Shown here: one piece after another, positions 1 to 7,673 of the stretch
Position numbering within the stretch: position 1 is the stretch's first letter
How the letters are laid out: each line of letters begins with the position of its first letter
Made by a program: the position numbers and the translations under genes
Notes under the pieces: model-generated
Database searches by the model: none
The model's input: only the letters and a program-made list of their open reading frames with translations
What the model was told of the DNA's origin: nothing
Source of the DNA: JADFAK01 sp047615865
Lineage (GTDB): Bacteria; Bacteroidota; Bacteroidia; Flavobacteriales_D; Sanyastnellaceae
NCBI GenBank assembly: GCA_047615865.1
Contig: JBLHIB010000012.1
Span: 1 to 44,794 of the forward strand
Direction of reading: 5' to 3'
DNA: 44,794 nucleotides

Positions 1-78
1 ATGTTGCTGAATCATCGTGCCCATGGCACCATCAAGGATAATTATTTTTTCGCGCGCAAGTTGTTGTATCGTCTTCAT
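1..78 (-). CDS. metH: Methionine synthase, N-terminal fragment (homocysteine S-methyltransferase domain)
   Basis: Only the first 26 codons are in the window; the gene runs off the left edge. The ATG at 78 opens a peptide whose LDGAMGTMIQ motif, residues 15-24, is the signature start of the homocysteine-binding barrel of cobalamin-dependent methionine synthase. The family transfers a methyl group from 5-methyltetrahydrofolate to homocysteine in the cytoplasm. A SAM-I riboswitch lies directly upstream on the same strand and metK is divergent, which fits a methionine-cycle gene under SAM feedback. Many Bacteroidota split MetH into a short homocysteine-methyltransferase protein and a separate B12/folate protein. 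The fragment cannot show whether this copy is full length or split. Confidence 0.85.
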   Translation of the reverse strand, partial: MKTIQQLAREKIIILDGAMGTMIQQH

Positions 79-136
79 CTACTTTGTAAATAAGACTTAA
101 CAAGAATAACAAGAAAGGGGGTGTGGGTAGCTCTTT

Positions 137-244
137 CTCTCATCGTTCATCACCATTTCATGGGTGATGTAGGATTTGGCACCCGGCTATTCCGGGTTGC
201 CAAGACATCTTAGGGCCTAATCCCTCCGTCTTTCTTGATAAGTG
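137..244 (-). ncRNA. SAM-I (S-box) riboswitch controlling metH
   Basis: Read on the minus strand, the segment has the S-box core in order: CTTATCAAGA, GGAGGGA, GGCCCTAAGATG, the TTGGCAACCC junction, a GGGTGCCAAATCC segment and a closing GATGAGAG. P1 can form between 237-244 and 137-144 (one A-A mismatch and one G-T). P2 forms from AAGAC with GTCTT, and P3 from AACCCGG with CCGGGT. A TAnnTTTG promoter element at 248-255 puts the transcript start at or next to P1. The family binds S-adenosylmethionine and usually turns expression off when SAM is high. The target is metH, 58 bases downstream. metK on the other strand does not carry it. Confidence 0.93.
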
Positions 245-247
245 CCA

Positions 248-255
248 CAAAGGTA
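248..255 (-). promoter_or_regulatory. -7 promoter element of the metH riboswitch transcript
   Basis: TACCTTTG on the minus strand matches the Bacteroidota -7 consensus TAnnTTTG exactly. It sits 3 bases upstream of the riboswitch P1 helix, so the transcript would begin at the aptamer. I see no convincing -33 TTG at the usual distance. Confidence 0.6.
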
Positions 256-328
256 GCCGAAAAAGAATTGATAAAATGAAGTTCGTGGGTATTTTAGACA
301 TTTGATGTGGGTATCGAGTGAAAGTTTA

Positions 329-336
329 TACTTTTG
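329..336 (+). promoter_or_regulatory. -7 promoter element of metK
   Basis: TACTTTTG matches TAnnTTTG. A TTTG at 301-304 could be the -33 element, but its 24-base spacing is slightly long. Transcription would start near 342, leaving a leader of about 16 bases before the ATG at 359, too short for a riboswitch. Confidence 0.6.
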
Positions 337-358
337 CCGTCTAATAAAGTTCTTAAGT

Positions 359-1615
359 ATGTCATATCTTTTTACCTCCGAGTCTGTTTCTGAAGGTCAT
401 CCTGATAAGGTTGCCGATCAAATATCTGATGCTCTTATTGATCATTTTCTTGCCTTTGATTCAGATTCTAAAGTGGCTTGCGAAACACTCGTAACCACTG
501 GTCAGGTCTTTCTTGCCGGTGAAGTAAAGTCTAAGACTTACCTAGATGTTCAGACCATTGCTCGAGATGTTATCAATGACATAGGATACACCAAGAGCGA
601 GTATATGTTCGATGGAAATTCTTGTGGAGTTCTTTCAGCAATACATGAACAATCTCCTGATATCAATCAAGGAGTGGAGCGAGTGAAAAAGGAAGAGCAA
701 GGTGCTGGAGATCAGGGTATGATGTTCGGATATGCTTCGTCGGAAACGGCGAATTACATGCCTCTTTCATTGGAGCTTTCTCATGCTATTTTGCAAGAAC
801 TGGCCGCGATAAGAAAAGCTGGGAAGGCCATGAAGTATTTGCGACCAGATTCTAAATCTCAGGTCACCATTGAATACGATGAGAAGGGCAATCCAAAAAA
901 CATTGAAGCTATTGTAGTGAGCACACAGCATGACGATTTTGATGCTGAAAAGAAGATGCTGGCGCAAATAAAGAAGGATGTACAGGATATTCTGCTTCCA
1001 GCTGTGGCAAAGAAATTTCCGAAGTCGATCCAGACAATGTTCAACGGGAAGTTCAAATTGCATGTTAATCCAACAGGTAAGTTTGTTATTGGCGGACCAC
1101 ACGGAGACACTGGACTTACGGGTAGAAAAATCATTGTTGATACATACGGTGGCAAAGGTGCTCATGGTGGTGGTGCTTTCTCTGGAAAAGATCCAAGCAA
1201 GGTTGACCGTTCGGCGGCTTATGCAACGCGTCATATGGCTAAGAATATCGTTGCTTCAGGAATCTGTACTGAGGTTTTGGTTCAAGTAGCCTATGCTATT
1301 GGTGTTGCGCAACCAGTTGGCCTGTATGTCAACACGTATGGAACTGCCAACGTTGAGTTAAGTGACGGTGAAATCGCTAAAAAATTGGAGTCGATATTTG
1401 ATATGCGTCCTTATGCGATCGAAAAGAGATTTAAACTCCGGTCACCGATTTATCGAGAAACTGCAGCATACGGACACATGGGAAGGACGCCTGTCGAAGT
1501 AAGTAAAACGTTCACTGATGGGTCTGGGAAAACAAAAACACTGAAGGTGAAGCTATTCCCATGGGAGGAGCTTGACTACGTCGCAAAACTTAAAAAGACT
1601 TTTTCTTTGAAGTAA
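359..1615 (+). CDS. metK: S-adenosylmethionine synthetase
   Basis: This 418-residue cytoplasmic enzyme makes S-adenosylmethionine from methionine and ATP. Visible family motifs are GHPDK at residues 13-17, GAGDQG at 115-120 (ATP-binding motif), GGPHGDTGLTGRK from 245, and the phosphate-binding GGGAFSGKD near 270-278. The length is a little above the bacterial norm of about 380-400. An upstream in-frame ATG at 302 would add 19 residues, but it lies before the -7 promoter element and the extra residues do not resemble the family. The ATG at 359 gives the usual start, with SYLFTSESVSEGHPDK following. The gene is divergent from the riboswitch-controlled metH, so product and substrate genes of the SAM cycle sit back to back. 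Confidence 0.97.
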   Translation: MSYLFTSESVSEGHPDKVADQISDALIDHFLAFDSDSKVACETLVTTGQVFLAGEVKSKTYLDVQTIARDVINDIGYTKSEYMFDGNSCGVLSAIHEQSPDINQGVERVKKEEQGAGDQGMMFGYASSETANYMPLSLELSHAILQELAAIRKAGKAMKYLRPDSKSQVTIEYDEKGNPKNIEAIVVSTQHDDFDAEKKMLAQIKKDVQDILLPAVAKKFPKSIQTMFNGKFKLHVNPTGKFVIGGPHGDTGLTGRKIIVDTYGGKGAHGGGAFSGKDPSKVDRSAAYATRHMAKNIVASGICTEVLVQVAYAIGVAQPVGLYVNTYGTANVELSDGEIAKKLESIFDMRPYAIEKRFKLRSPIYRETAAYGHMGRTPVEVSKTFTDGSGKTKTLKVKLFPWEELDYVAKLKKTFSLK

Positions 1616-1633
1616 GAAGCTTCTCCGCAATCG

Positions 1634-2178
1634 CTAGTAAACATTTCCGATGTAGGTTAGGACGTGGAATAAGTTGAAATAATCAACTTGTCCGCAGTTG
1701 TTCAATTCAGTGGTTGTTACGATAGATTCTGTTTGGCCTAGAATTACCCTCAATTCTTTTGCGTTGAGCACGCGATCTTCCTTCAAGTCTTCATTATAGA
1801 CACAATTCCCGTTATCCAACTGAACTTCGGTGTCATAGGTGCGCTTGTGAATTCAAGCATCCTGCACAACTCATGTAATCAGAAGTTTCGAAGCAAGAAA
1901 ATAGTAAGCTTCCCCTTCCTTGCGGAACCGAAATCTGCATAGCTATTCTCGATATTTGGAAGCTGGTTGACAGAGTTAGTGCACCACACCGCAAAGATGT
2001 CCAGAAAGACCCAATTGCCTTCTGCTAAATAATCACTCAAAGTATGTGTGTTTCCTTCTATGTCAACCCAGGTAAACTCCGGAGCAACAAAACCATCTGG
2101 AAGTTGGGTAAAGGCGCTATTCGCAGACAGTAAAACAATGAACACTAAAATTAATCGTTGAGCAAACTTGTTGAGCAT
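1634..2178 (-). pseudogene. Decayed secreted thioredoxin-like (TlpA-type) gene
   Basis: The ATG at 2178 opens a 99-codon frame with a signal peptide (about residues 1-25). It is followed by a redoxin-like stretch, PEFTWVDIEGNTHTLSDYL and NWVFLDIFAVWCTNSVNQ, which looks like the active-site region of TlpA-family thiol oxidoreductases. The second active-site Cys is replaced (WCTNS). The frame stops at 1879, well before a full thioredoxin fold. A different minus-strand frame at about 1634-1846 has protein-like composition (YDTEVQLDNGNC...) but no good start of its own. I read the two pieces as one frameshifted gene; they could instead be two unrelated short genes. Function of the second piece is not recognised. 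Confidence 0.5.
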
Positions 2179-2221
2179 GGATAGACTTTTATTACGAGAT
2201 TGCGGATGTAACTACTTTTCC

Positions 2222-4468
2222 ATGCATAAAGATAAGCGAATCCTTCAATTTTTCTTGTGGACAGCGGCTATTGCCGCTTGTGCGCTCACTTCTATAGCTT
2301 TTGCTTCCGGCGTCGACCGTGAGGAAAAACTAGCTTGCAGCCAAGATCCAAATGAGGAGGCTATCAAAGGACATGGGGCCATGCGTTTTGGTCAAGACTT
2401 TAATATTGTGGAATATGATTTCGAATGTTTGGGACCAAATCTGCAACCAAAGGAAATGAATCCGGGAGGGCGAGCCATTCCATCGTATTCTGCAGAAAGA
2501 GGCAATGGCACAGGGAGGATCAATTACGTGTATATTAACCCAACTGATAATGATAATGTATTTGCCTGCTCTCCGACGGGAGGCTTGTTTGTGACTTACA
2601 ACAACGGACTTAAATGGCGGAATGCTGGCACTGACCAACTTCCAGTATCGGGCTGTGCATCGGTGGTTGTCAATCCTGATGACATCAATAATTGGGTTAT
2701 TGCAACAGGGGATAGCGATGATCGTTTTATGTACAGTGATGGTATTTGGCGAACGAGAGACGGTGGCGAAACATGGCAGAATATCAATGGGAAGAATATT
2801 GAAAAAACCTTTCCGGTAGCAGAGAAAAGCAAGGATTGGACGCTTGTAGGAAAAGTAGCCGCCCATCCATGCAATTTCAATAGGGTTTTTGTCGCATCAA
2901 ATAAAGGATTGTTCGCGACCAATAACGCGCAAGAAGAAGATCCTCTTAAGGTTAGGTGGACTCGAATGGCTGAAAGTTTTTTCTATGATGTTGAAGTTTA
3001 TCCTTGGAATGAATCAGTTGTTTACGCAGCAGGTGAGAGGTTTATGGTGAGCGGTGATTGTGGGTTTACCTGGAACGATCTTCCTCTGCCCAAATATGAA
3101 AATCCTGAAAAATATCCCTTCCTGCGCATGGAGTTGGAGTTCACCAACCAGGATCCAGATCATATCTATGCAGCTGTGACATGCGCCTCTAAACATGGAA
3201 CTGCCTCTATGGGACCCGCTTCTTTGCACAAGTTCAATATTCTTAGAAAAGAATGGACTGAAGTCCGCTCTCTTAGAAAAGGAATGGACAACATGATTCC
3301 GACACGAGGCCGCGCTTTTGATGTTTCTCCTCTTGATTCCTCACTAATCGTTGTTGGAAATGTCCAACCAGTGTACCGAAGTACGAATGGTGGAAGGTCT
3401 TTTGAGAAAATTGAAAGAGGTCAAATGCACGATGATATTCATCATCTAAATTTCGCAGCAGATGGAAAAACGGTGTGGGCGGCTCATGATGGAGGAGTTT
3501 CGATAAGCTTCGATGGCGGACTTACTTTTGATCCCAGGGACAAAGGTATTGGTGCAGCAAATGTTTTCGGACTTGCAGTGGCGCAGACGGATGAACCACA
3601 AGTGCTTTATGGTGGATATGATACCGGCGGAAATCTCCTGCGCGATGGCGAGTGGTTCCATGTCACTTGGGGAGATGGATTCCAAACAATCATTGATCAC
3701 AGTGATCCACATGTAATGTTTGCAACCAAGCAAGGAGGTCATATTAATAGAACAACTGATAGAGGAGATAACTGGGATGATGCCGTGTATTCAGGATCCA
3801 ATAAGGCCGAATGGCACACTTGGATTAGAATGAATCCCGCGTATTCCAATATTATCTACTGCGCTGGAAAGCAGCTCACAAGATCGATGAGCTTAGGAGA
3901 GGAGTGGGAGACCATTTTTGATGTTCGCGAACACGAAGATTTACAGGTAGTCTATAAAATATTCACTTCGGAGACGAATCCAGATGTCATGTACATCTAT
4001 TGTCTGGGTGAGAAAAAATCCAATCCAACTCTTTTCCGCACCGAGAATGTAAATGAAGAAACAGTTACGCGCATTCGATGGGAGAAACTCGATTTGCCAT
4101 CAAAAGGTTGGGTTTCCGATCTTGTAATCGACCCCGATGAATGGAAAAAATGCTGGGTTGCCTACAAAAGTATAGACCCTGAGAAGAAAGTTTTTCGCTA
4201 CACAGGTGACAAATGGATTGATATTGGCAAGAAACTTGGTTACGCTAGAGTGGAATCCATGGTGCTAGACAAAAACAGCCAAGAAAGACTCTATATAGGG
4301 TCGAATTATGGTGTGTTTACGCGCAGTAAAGTAGAGAAAGAATGGACTTGTCTCAATGGTATGCCAGGATTATGGATGAAGTCTATGGCAATTAATTATC
4401 AAGCTTCAACTTTGCTTATTGGAACACATGGGCGAGGTATTTGGCAATGTGATTTGATGGAAGAATAG
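2222..4468 (+). CDS. Secreted BNR/Asp-box beta-propeller protein (sortilin/VPS10-like)
   Basis: The 748-residue product begins with a signal peptide (residues 1 to about 28, hydrophobic FFLWTAAIAACALTSIAFA), which supports the ATG at 2222 over an upstream in-frame start at 2168. The body holds repeated Asp-box motifs of the type SxDxGxTW: RTRDGGETWQ, VSGDCGFTWN, RSTNGGRSFE, ISFDGGLTFD and RTTDRGDNWD. These mark seven- to ten-bladed propellers of the sortilin/BNR group. The C-terminus GTHGRGIWQ is the typical closing blade. In Bacteroidota such proteins often carry a T9SS C-terminal domain; none is visible here, so the protein is probably periplasmic or surface-located by another route. The ligand or enzyme activity cannot be told. 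It converges on the lipoprotein gene ending at 4470. Confidence 0.8.
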   Translation: MHKDKRILQFFLWTAAIAACALTSIAFASGVDREEKLACSQDPNEEAIKGHGAMRFGQDFNIVEYDFECLGPNLQPKEMNPGGRAIPSYSAERGNGTGRINYVYINPTDNDNVFACSPTGGLFVTYNNGLKWRNAGTDQLPVSGCASVVVNPDDINNWVIATGDSDDRFMYSDGIWRTRDGGETWQNINGKNIEKTFPVAEKSKDWTLVGKVAAHPCNFNRVFVASNKGLFATNNAQEEDPLKVRWTRMAESFFYDVEVYPWNESVVYAAGERFMVSGDCGFTWNDLPLPKYENPEKYPFLRMELEFTNQDPDHIYAAVTCASKHGTASMGPASLHKFNILRKEWTEVRSLRKGMDNMIPTRGRAFDVSPLDSSLIVVGNVQPVYRSTNGGRSFEKIERGQMHDDIHHLNFAADGKTVWAAHDGGVSISFDGGLTFDPRDKGIGAANVFGLAVAQTDEPQVLYGGYDTGGNLLRDGEWFHVTWGDGFQTIIDHSDPHVMFATKQGGHINRTTDRGDNWDDAVYSGSNKAEWHTWIRMNPAYSNIIYCAGKQLTRSMSLGEEWETIFDVREHEDLQVVYKIFTSETNPDVMYIYCLGEKKSNPTLFRTENVNEETVTRIRWEKLDLPSKGWVSDLVIDPDEWKKCWVAYKSIDPEKKVFRYTGDKWIDIGKKLGYARVESMVLDKNSQERLYIGSNYGVFTRSKVEKEWTCLNGMPGLWMKSMAINYQASTLLIGTHGRGIWQCDLMEE

Positions 4469-4469
4469 C

Positions 4470-5795
4470 CTATTTGTTGTAGAGAATTGCAAAGTCTAAT
4501 GCCGAATTGCCAATAGATACGGAGCCAATTGGATTTGAGCTGGACCATGAATAAGTAATCAGTTCTTCTCCCGAAAGCACCACAAGCTCACCCGTGGCCT
4601 CATTGAGTTGGACTTGGCTTCCCCCTTGTGACCAGTTGGCCACTTCCGATGCTTGCACAACATTCACCGTGAACGCCCTCATACCGTTATCTCCACACAA
4701 CACAAATGCCTCACTGTTCAAAGTTGCATCCACACGAATGACGTTTTGTACAGTTCCAATACTTTCGGTATTCAATTCGATTTCCGTCCCAAGCGCATTA
4801 CTTGAGCCGCTGTAACTCATGGTTTTGAATTGGTCGCCGTCGTATCCGAAAAGTTGAAACTCGTCATTTGTTTCTAAAATAGCGACAAGCGCAAATGGCA
4901 GTCCGATCGAAGATTCTAATGCTCCTGAACCTTTATAATATTGGTTGATGGATTGCTGGTCTCCATTCCAACTCCGCTCCTCAACGAGTAAACGACTCTC
5001 CGTGACCGATATATGATAAGGTCGTTGATTGATCTGGGTAAAGATGGTCTGTTGCAATGTTCCCCCAGGTCTGTAGATCTCAATTTGACCGTCTCGAGTA
5101 ATCGCGTAATAGCGCAAGTCTTCTGGATTGAAAATGAAATCGTGATAATAAGCAGAGCTTGTATTGTTGTTATTGAGATTGGAATGTAAAAGATCAAAAC
5201 CCGATCCGTCGATGAAGGTGGTTCCATCCAGTTGATCGCCAGCAAACGCCAATTCTCTATGGTAGCTATTCGCCGCTCCGAATGAAAAATCAGAATTCCA
5301 AGTCGCTAAAGTTAGTGTCCCACTTTCCTGGACTTGATCAATGTTTAAAGTAGATGAGTTAATCGAAGAAAACACATAAATACCCAGGACCTCTTTGGGT
5401 ACTTCATAAACTTGTATTTCTCGGAATGAGACATGCTCATTTGTGCCATCATGAGCTCGAACGCGAATGTAATACGTGCCGGTTTCAATGTGGATGTTTT
5501 CCAATAAAATTCCCACCTGGATTGTCTCGCTCAAAGAACCGGAAAAGCTCATTTGTTGTGCACTAGCAATCTGTACATTGTTGACTTTGACGATGTCAAT
5601 ATGTACCCAGTCTATCGATGTTTCGTCCGTAATTGTTACCTGAATATCTACATATTCTAATACAGAATAGGCGCTGCCAGCGTATGGTGAGATAAATTTA
5701 ATGCGGGGTGAAATTTCATCCAAGTCCTTCTTACATCCATTGAAAAAGATTAAGCACATGGTAAATGCAATAGCGTAAGAGACTGTTCGGAACAT
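4470..5795 (-). CDS. Lipoprotein of unknown function
   Basis: The ATG at 5795 gives a 441-residue protein with a lipoprotein signal (MFRTVSYAIAFTMCLIFFNG then Cys), which favours it over the longer frame opening at 5864. After the lipidated Cys comes an Ig/cadherin-like stretch of about 120 residues (PRIKFISPYAGSAYSVLEYV). The remainder is rich in short beta-strand-like segments and looks like a propeller. I do not recognise a named family. The stop lies one base from the stop of the convergent BNR gene, so the two transcripts abut. The protein probably sits in the periplasm or outer membrane. Confidence 0.75.
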   Translation of the reverse strand: MFRTVSYAIAFTMCLIFFNGCKKDLDEISPRIKFISPYAGSAYSVLEYVDIQVTITDETSIDWVHIDIVKVNNVQIASAQQMSFSGSLSETIQVGILLENIHIETGTYYIRVRAHDGTNEHVSFREIQVYEVPKEVLGIYVFSSINSSTLNIDQVQESGTLTLATWNSDFSFGAANSYHRELAFAGDQLDGTTFIDGSGFDLLHSNLNNNNTSSAYYHDFIFNPEDLRYYAITRDGQIEIYRPGGTLQQTIFTQINQRPYHISVTESRLLVEERSWNGDQQSINQYYKGSGALESSIGLPFALVAILETNDEFQLFGYDGDQFKTMSYSGSSNALGTEIELNTESIGTVQNVIRVDATLNSEAFVLCGDNGMRAFTVNVVQASEVANWSQGGSQVQLNEATGELVVLSGEELITYSWSSSNPIGSVSIGNSALDFAILYNK

Positions 5796-5965
5796 AATGG
5801 AAAGATAATGATTAACCGCCATTGGGTGAAGTGTGAAATGGGAATGTCGGTGCAATAAAAACACTTCATAACTGTGTAGTGTTTTTCATCGTGCGGTCAA
5901 AGCTTTATTAATCCACAATTGAGGGTGTTTTACCAAGAATTATTTTGTTACTTTCTTATTCCTTC

Positions 5966-6001
5966 TTTTGCTGTTTAGCAGGGCCAACTCACTTATCTTT
6001 G
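5966..6001 (+). promoter_or_regulatory. Promoter of dnaB
   Basis: TATCTTTG at 5994-6001 matches the -7 consensus TAnnTTTG, with TTTTG at 5966-5970 as a possible -33 element 23 bases upstream. It lies 15 bases before the chosen dnaB ATG at 6017, so the in-frame start at 5945 is upstream of the promoter and is unlikely. Confidence 0.6.
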
Positions 6002-6016
6002 ATCACCGCTTTTATT

Positions 6017-7579
6017 ATGAAAGATTCAAAACCCACATCGCAAAATGATCCAAGAGGCCAGGCACCACGAGTGGTAAGTGGCGAAGGATTGGAGTTGGGA
6101 AAAATTCCCCCACAAGCAGTCGATCTCGAAGAAGCTGTCTTGGGAGCCATGATGCTCGAGCAGACAGCCGTCAACTCGGCTATTGACATCTTGCGTTTCG
6201 ATAGCTTCTATAAGGAGTCTCATCAGAAAATTTTTACGGCTATTGCAAAACTTTTTGAAAAAGGTGAACCAATAGATATTCTGACCGTAACTCAGGAATT
6301 GAAAAGTGAAGGGAACCTGAAATTCGTAGGGGGACCATTTTATATTGCTCAGCTTACCAATAGAGTGGCCTCGACTGCCAATGTTGAATACCACGCGAGA
6401 ATCGTTGCCCAAAAATTCATTCAACGTGAGTTGATTCGTATTTCTGGCAATATCATCAAAGAGTCATTCGAAGACACTACCGATGTATTTGATTTGCTCG
6501 ATTACGCCGAGAATGAGTTGTTCCAAGTCGCGGAAGGAAATATTCGAAAGAATTACGATTCTGTTTCTAATATCATGCGTGAGACGATTAAGAACATCGA
6601 AAGCGCAAGAAAAAATACGGATGGTATTTCTGGCGTCCCAAGTGGATTCTCAGATCTTGACCGTGTAACTTCTGGCTGGCAGCAGTCCGATATGATTGTT
6701 CTGGCAGCTCGACCTGGTATGGGTAAAACAGCCTTCGTGCTTTCAATGGCCCGAAATATGGCGGTCGATTTCAATGTGCCAGTGGCGGTGTTCTCTCTGG
6801 AGATGGCCTCTGTTCAGCTAGTGCAGCGTCTTATTGCAAGTGAATCCGAAATTTCATCCGATAAACTTCGTAAAGGAGACTTGGCAGATCATGAATACCA
6901 ACAACTTCATGCTCGGATAGGTAGATTGTCAGAAGCACCCTTGTTTATAGATGATACACCGGGCCTTTCAATTTTCGAGCTTCGAGCCAAATGCCGACGA
7001 TTAAAAGCTCAGCATGGAATTCAATTGGTGATCATCGATTACCTCCAATTGATGACAGCAGGAGGCGATGGTAAAGGAAATCGTGAGCAAGAGATTAGTT
7101 CGATTTCTCGATCTATAAAGGGTATTGCAAAAGAACTCGATGTTCCGATTATTGCTTTGTCTCAGTTGTCGCGTTCAGTTGAAACGAGAGGTGGAGATAA
7201 AAGACCAATGCTGTCCGATCTTCGTGAATCTGGTGCAATTGAGCAAGACGCCGATATTGTCTGTTTTATCTATCGTCCAGAGTATTATGGTATGGATGAA
7301 GATGCTGATGGAAACCCAACAGCAGGAATGGGCGAATTGATCATCGCGAAACACAGAAACGGTTCACTCGAGAACGTGAAGTTGAGATTTATTGGTCGTT
7401 TGGCGAAGTTTGCCAATTGGGATGCTTTCGACAATGGTGAAGGCCTTGGAACTTCAGCTATGAAGCCAAATACGGATTTCATGGACGTTCCCACAATAAC
7501 AGTGTCTTCCAAGCTCAACACAATGGAAGACGAAGAGTCCCCAGTCTCGAAATTGGACGATGACGAACCACCATTCTGA
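6017..7579 (+). CDS. dnaB: Replicative DNA helicase DnaB
   Basis: The 520-residue product is the hexameric helicase that unwinds DNA at the replication fork. The N-terminal domain starts near residue 30 (PPQAVDLEEAVLGAMMLE), a linker follows, and the RecA-like motor holds Walker A ARPGMGKT at 231-238 and Walker B IIDYLQLM around Asp341. SQLSRSVE and LRDLRESG-type motifs (here LSDLRESGAIEQDAD) follow. No intein is present. The last residues, LDDDEPPF, are an acidic run ending in Pro-Pro-Phe, like the tip of single-stranded-DNA-binding proteins. The start was chosen from the promoter position and because earlier residues do not resemble the family. A single gene with its own promoter. Confidence 0.96.
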   Translation: MKDSKPTSQNDPRGQAPRVVSGEGLELGKIPPQAVDLEEAVLGAMMLEQTAVNSAIDILRFDSFYKESHQKIFTAIAKLFEKGEPIDILTVTQELKSEGNLKFVGGPFYIAQLTNRVASTANVEYHARIVAQKFIQRELIRISGNIIKESFEDTTDVFDLLDYAENELFQVAEGNIRKNYDSVSNIMRETIKNIESARKNTDGISGVPSGFSDLDRVTSGWQQSDMIVLAARPGMGKTAFVLSMARNMAVDFNVPVAVFSLEMASVQLVQRLIASESEISSDKLRKGDLADHEYQQLHARIGRLSEAPLFIDDTPGLSIFELRAKCRRLKAQHGIQLVIIDYLQLMTAGGDGKGNREQEISSISRSIKGIAKELDVPIIALSQLSRSVETRGGDKRPMLSDLRESGAIEQDADIVCFIYRPEYYGMDEDADGNPTAGMGELIIAKHRNGSLENVKLRFIGRLAKFANWDAFDNGEGLGTSAMKPNTDFMDVPTITVSSKLNTMEDEESPVSKLDDDEPPF

Positions 7580-7673
7580 TTTCACATCTTTTACCTTATT
7601 TCACGTGATTTCCTGCGGCACAACTTTTGTACCTTTAGCGTTGAATGCAACATGTTAATTGCTCAAGCTTATT

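Noticed and set aside
302..358. N-terminal extension of metK
   Set aside because: It spans the -7 promoter element and lacks family similarity.
767..1234. 155-codon minus-strand ORF inside metK
   Set aside because: It is antisense to well-conserved metK sequence and has no homologous look.
5796..5864. Longer start for the lipoprotein gene at 4470-5795
   Set aside because: It would place 23 polar residues before the lipoprotein signal.
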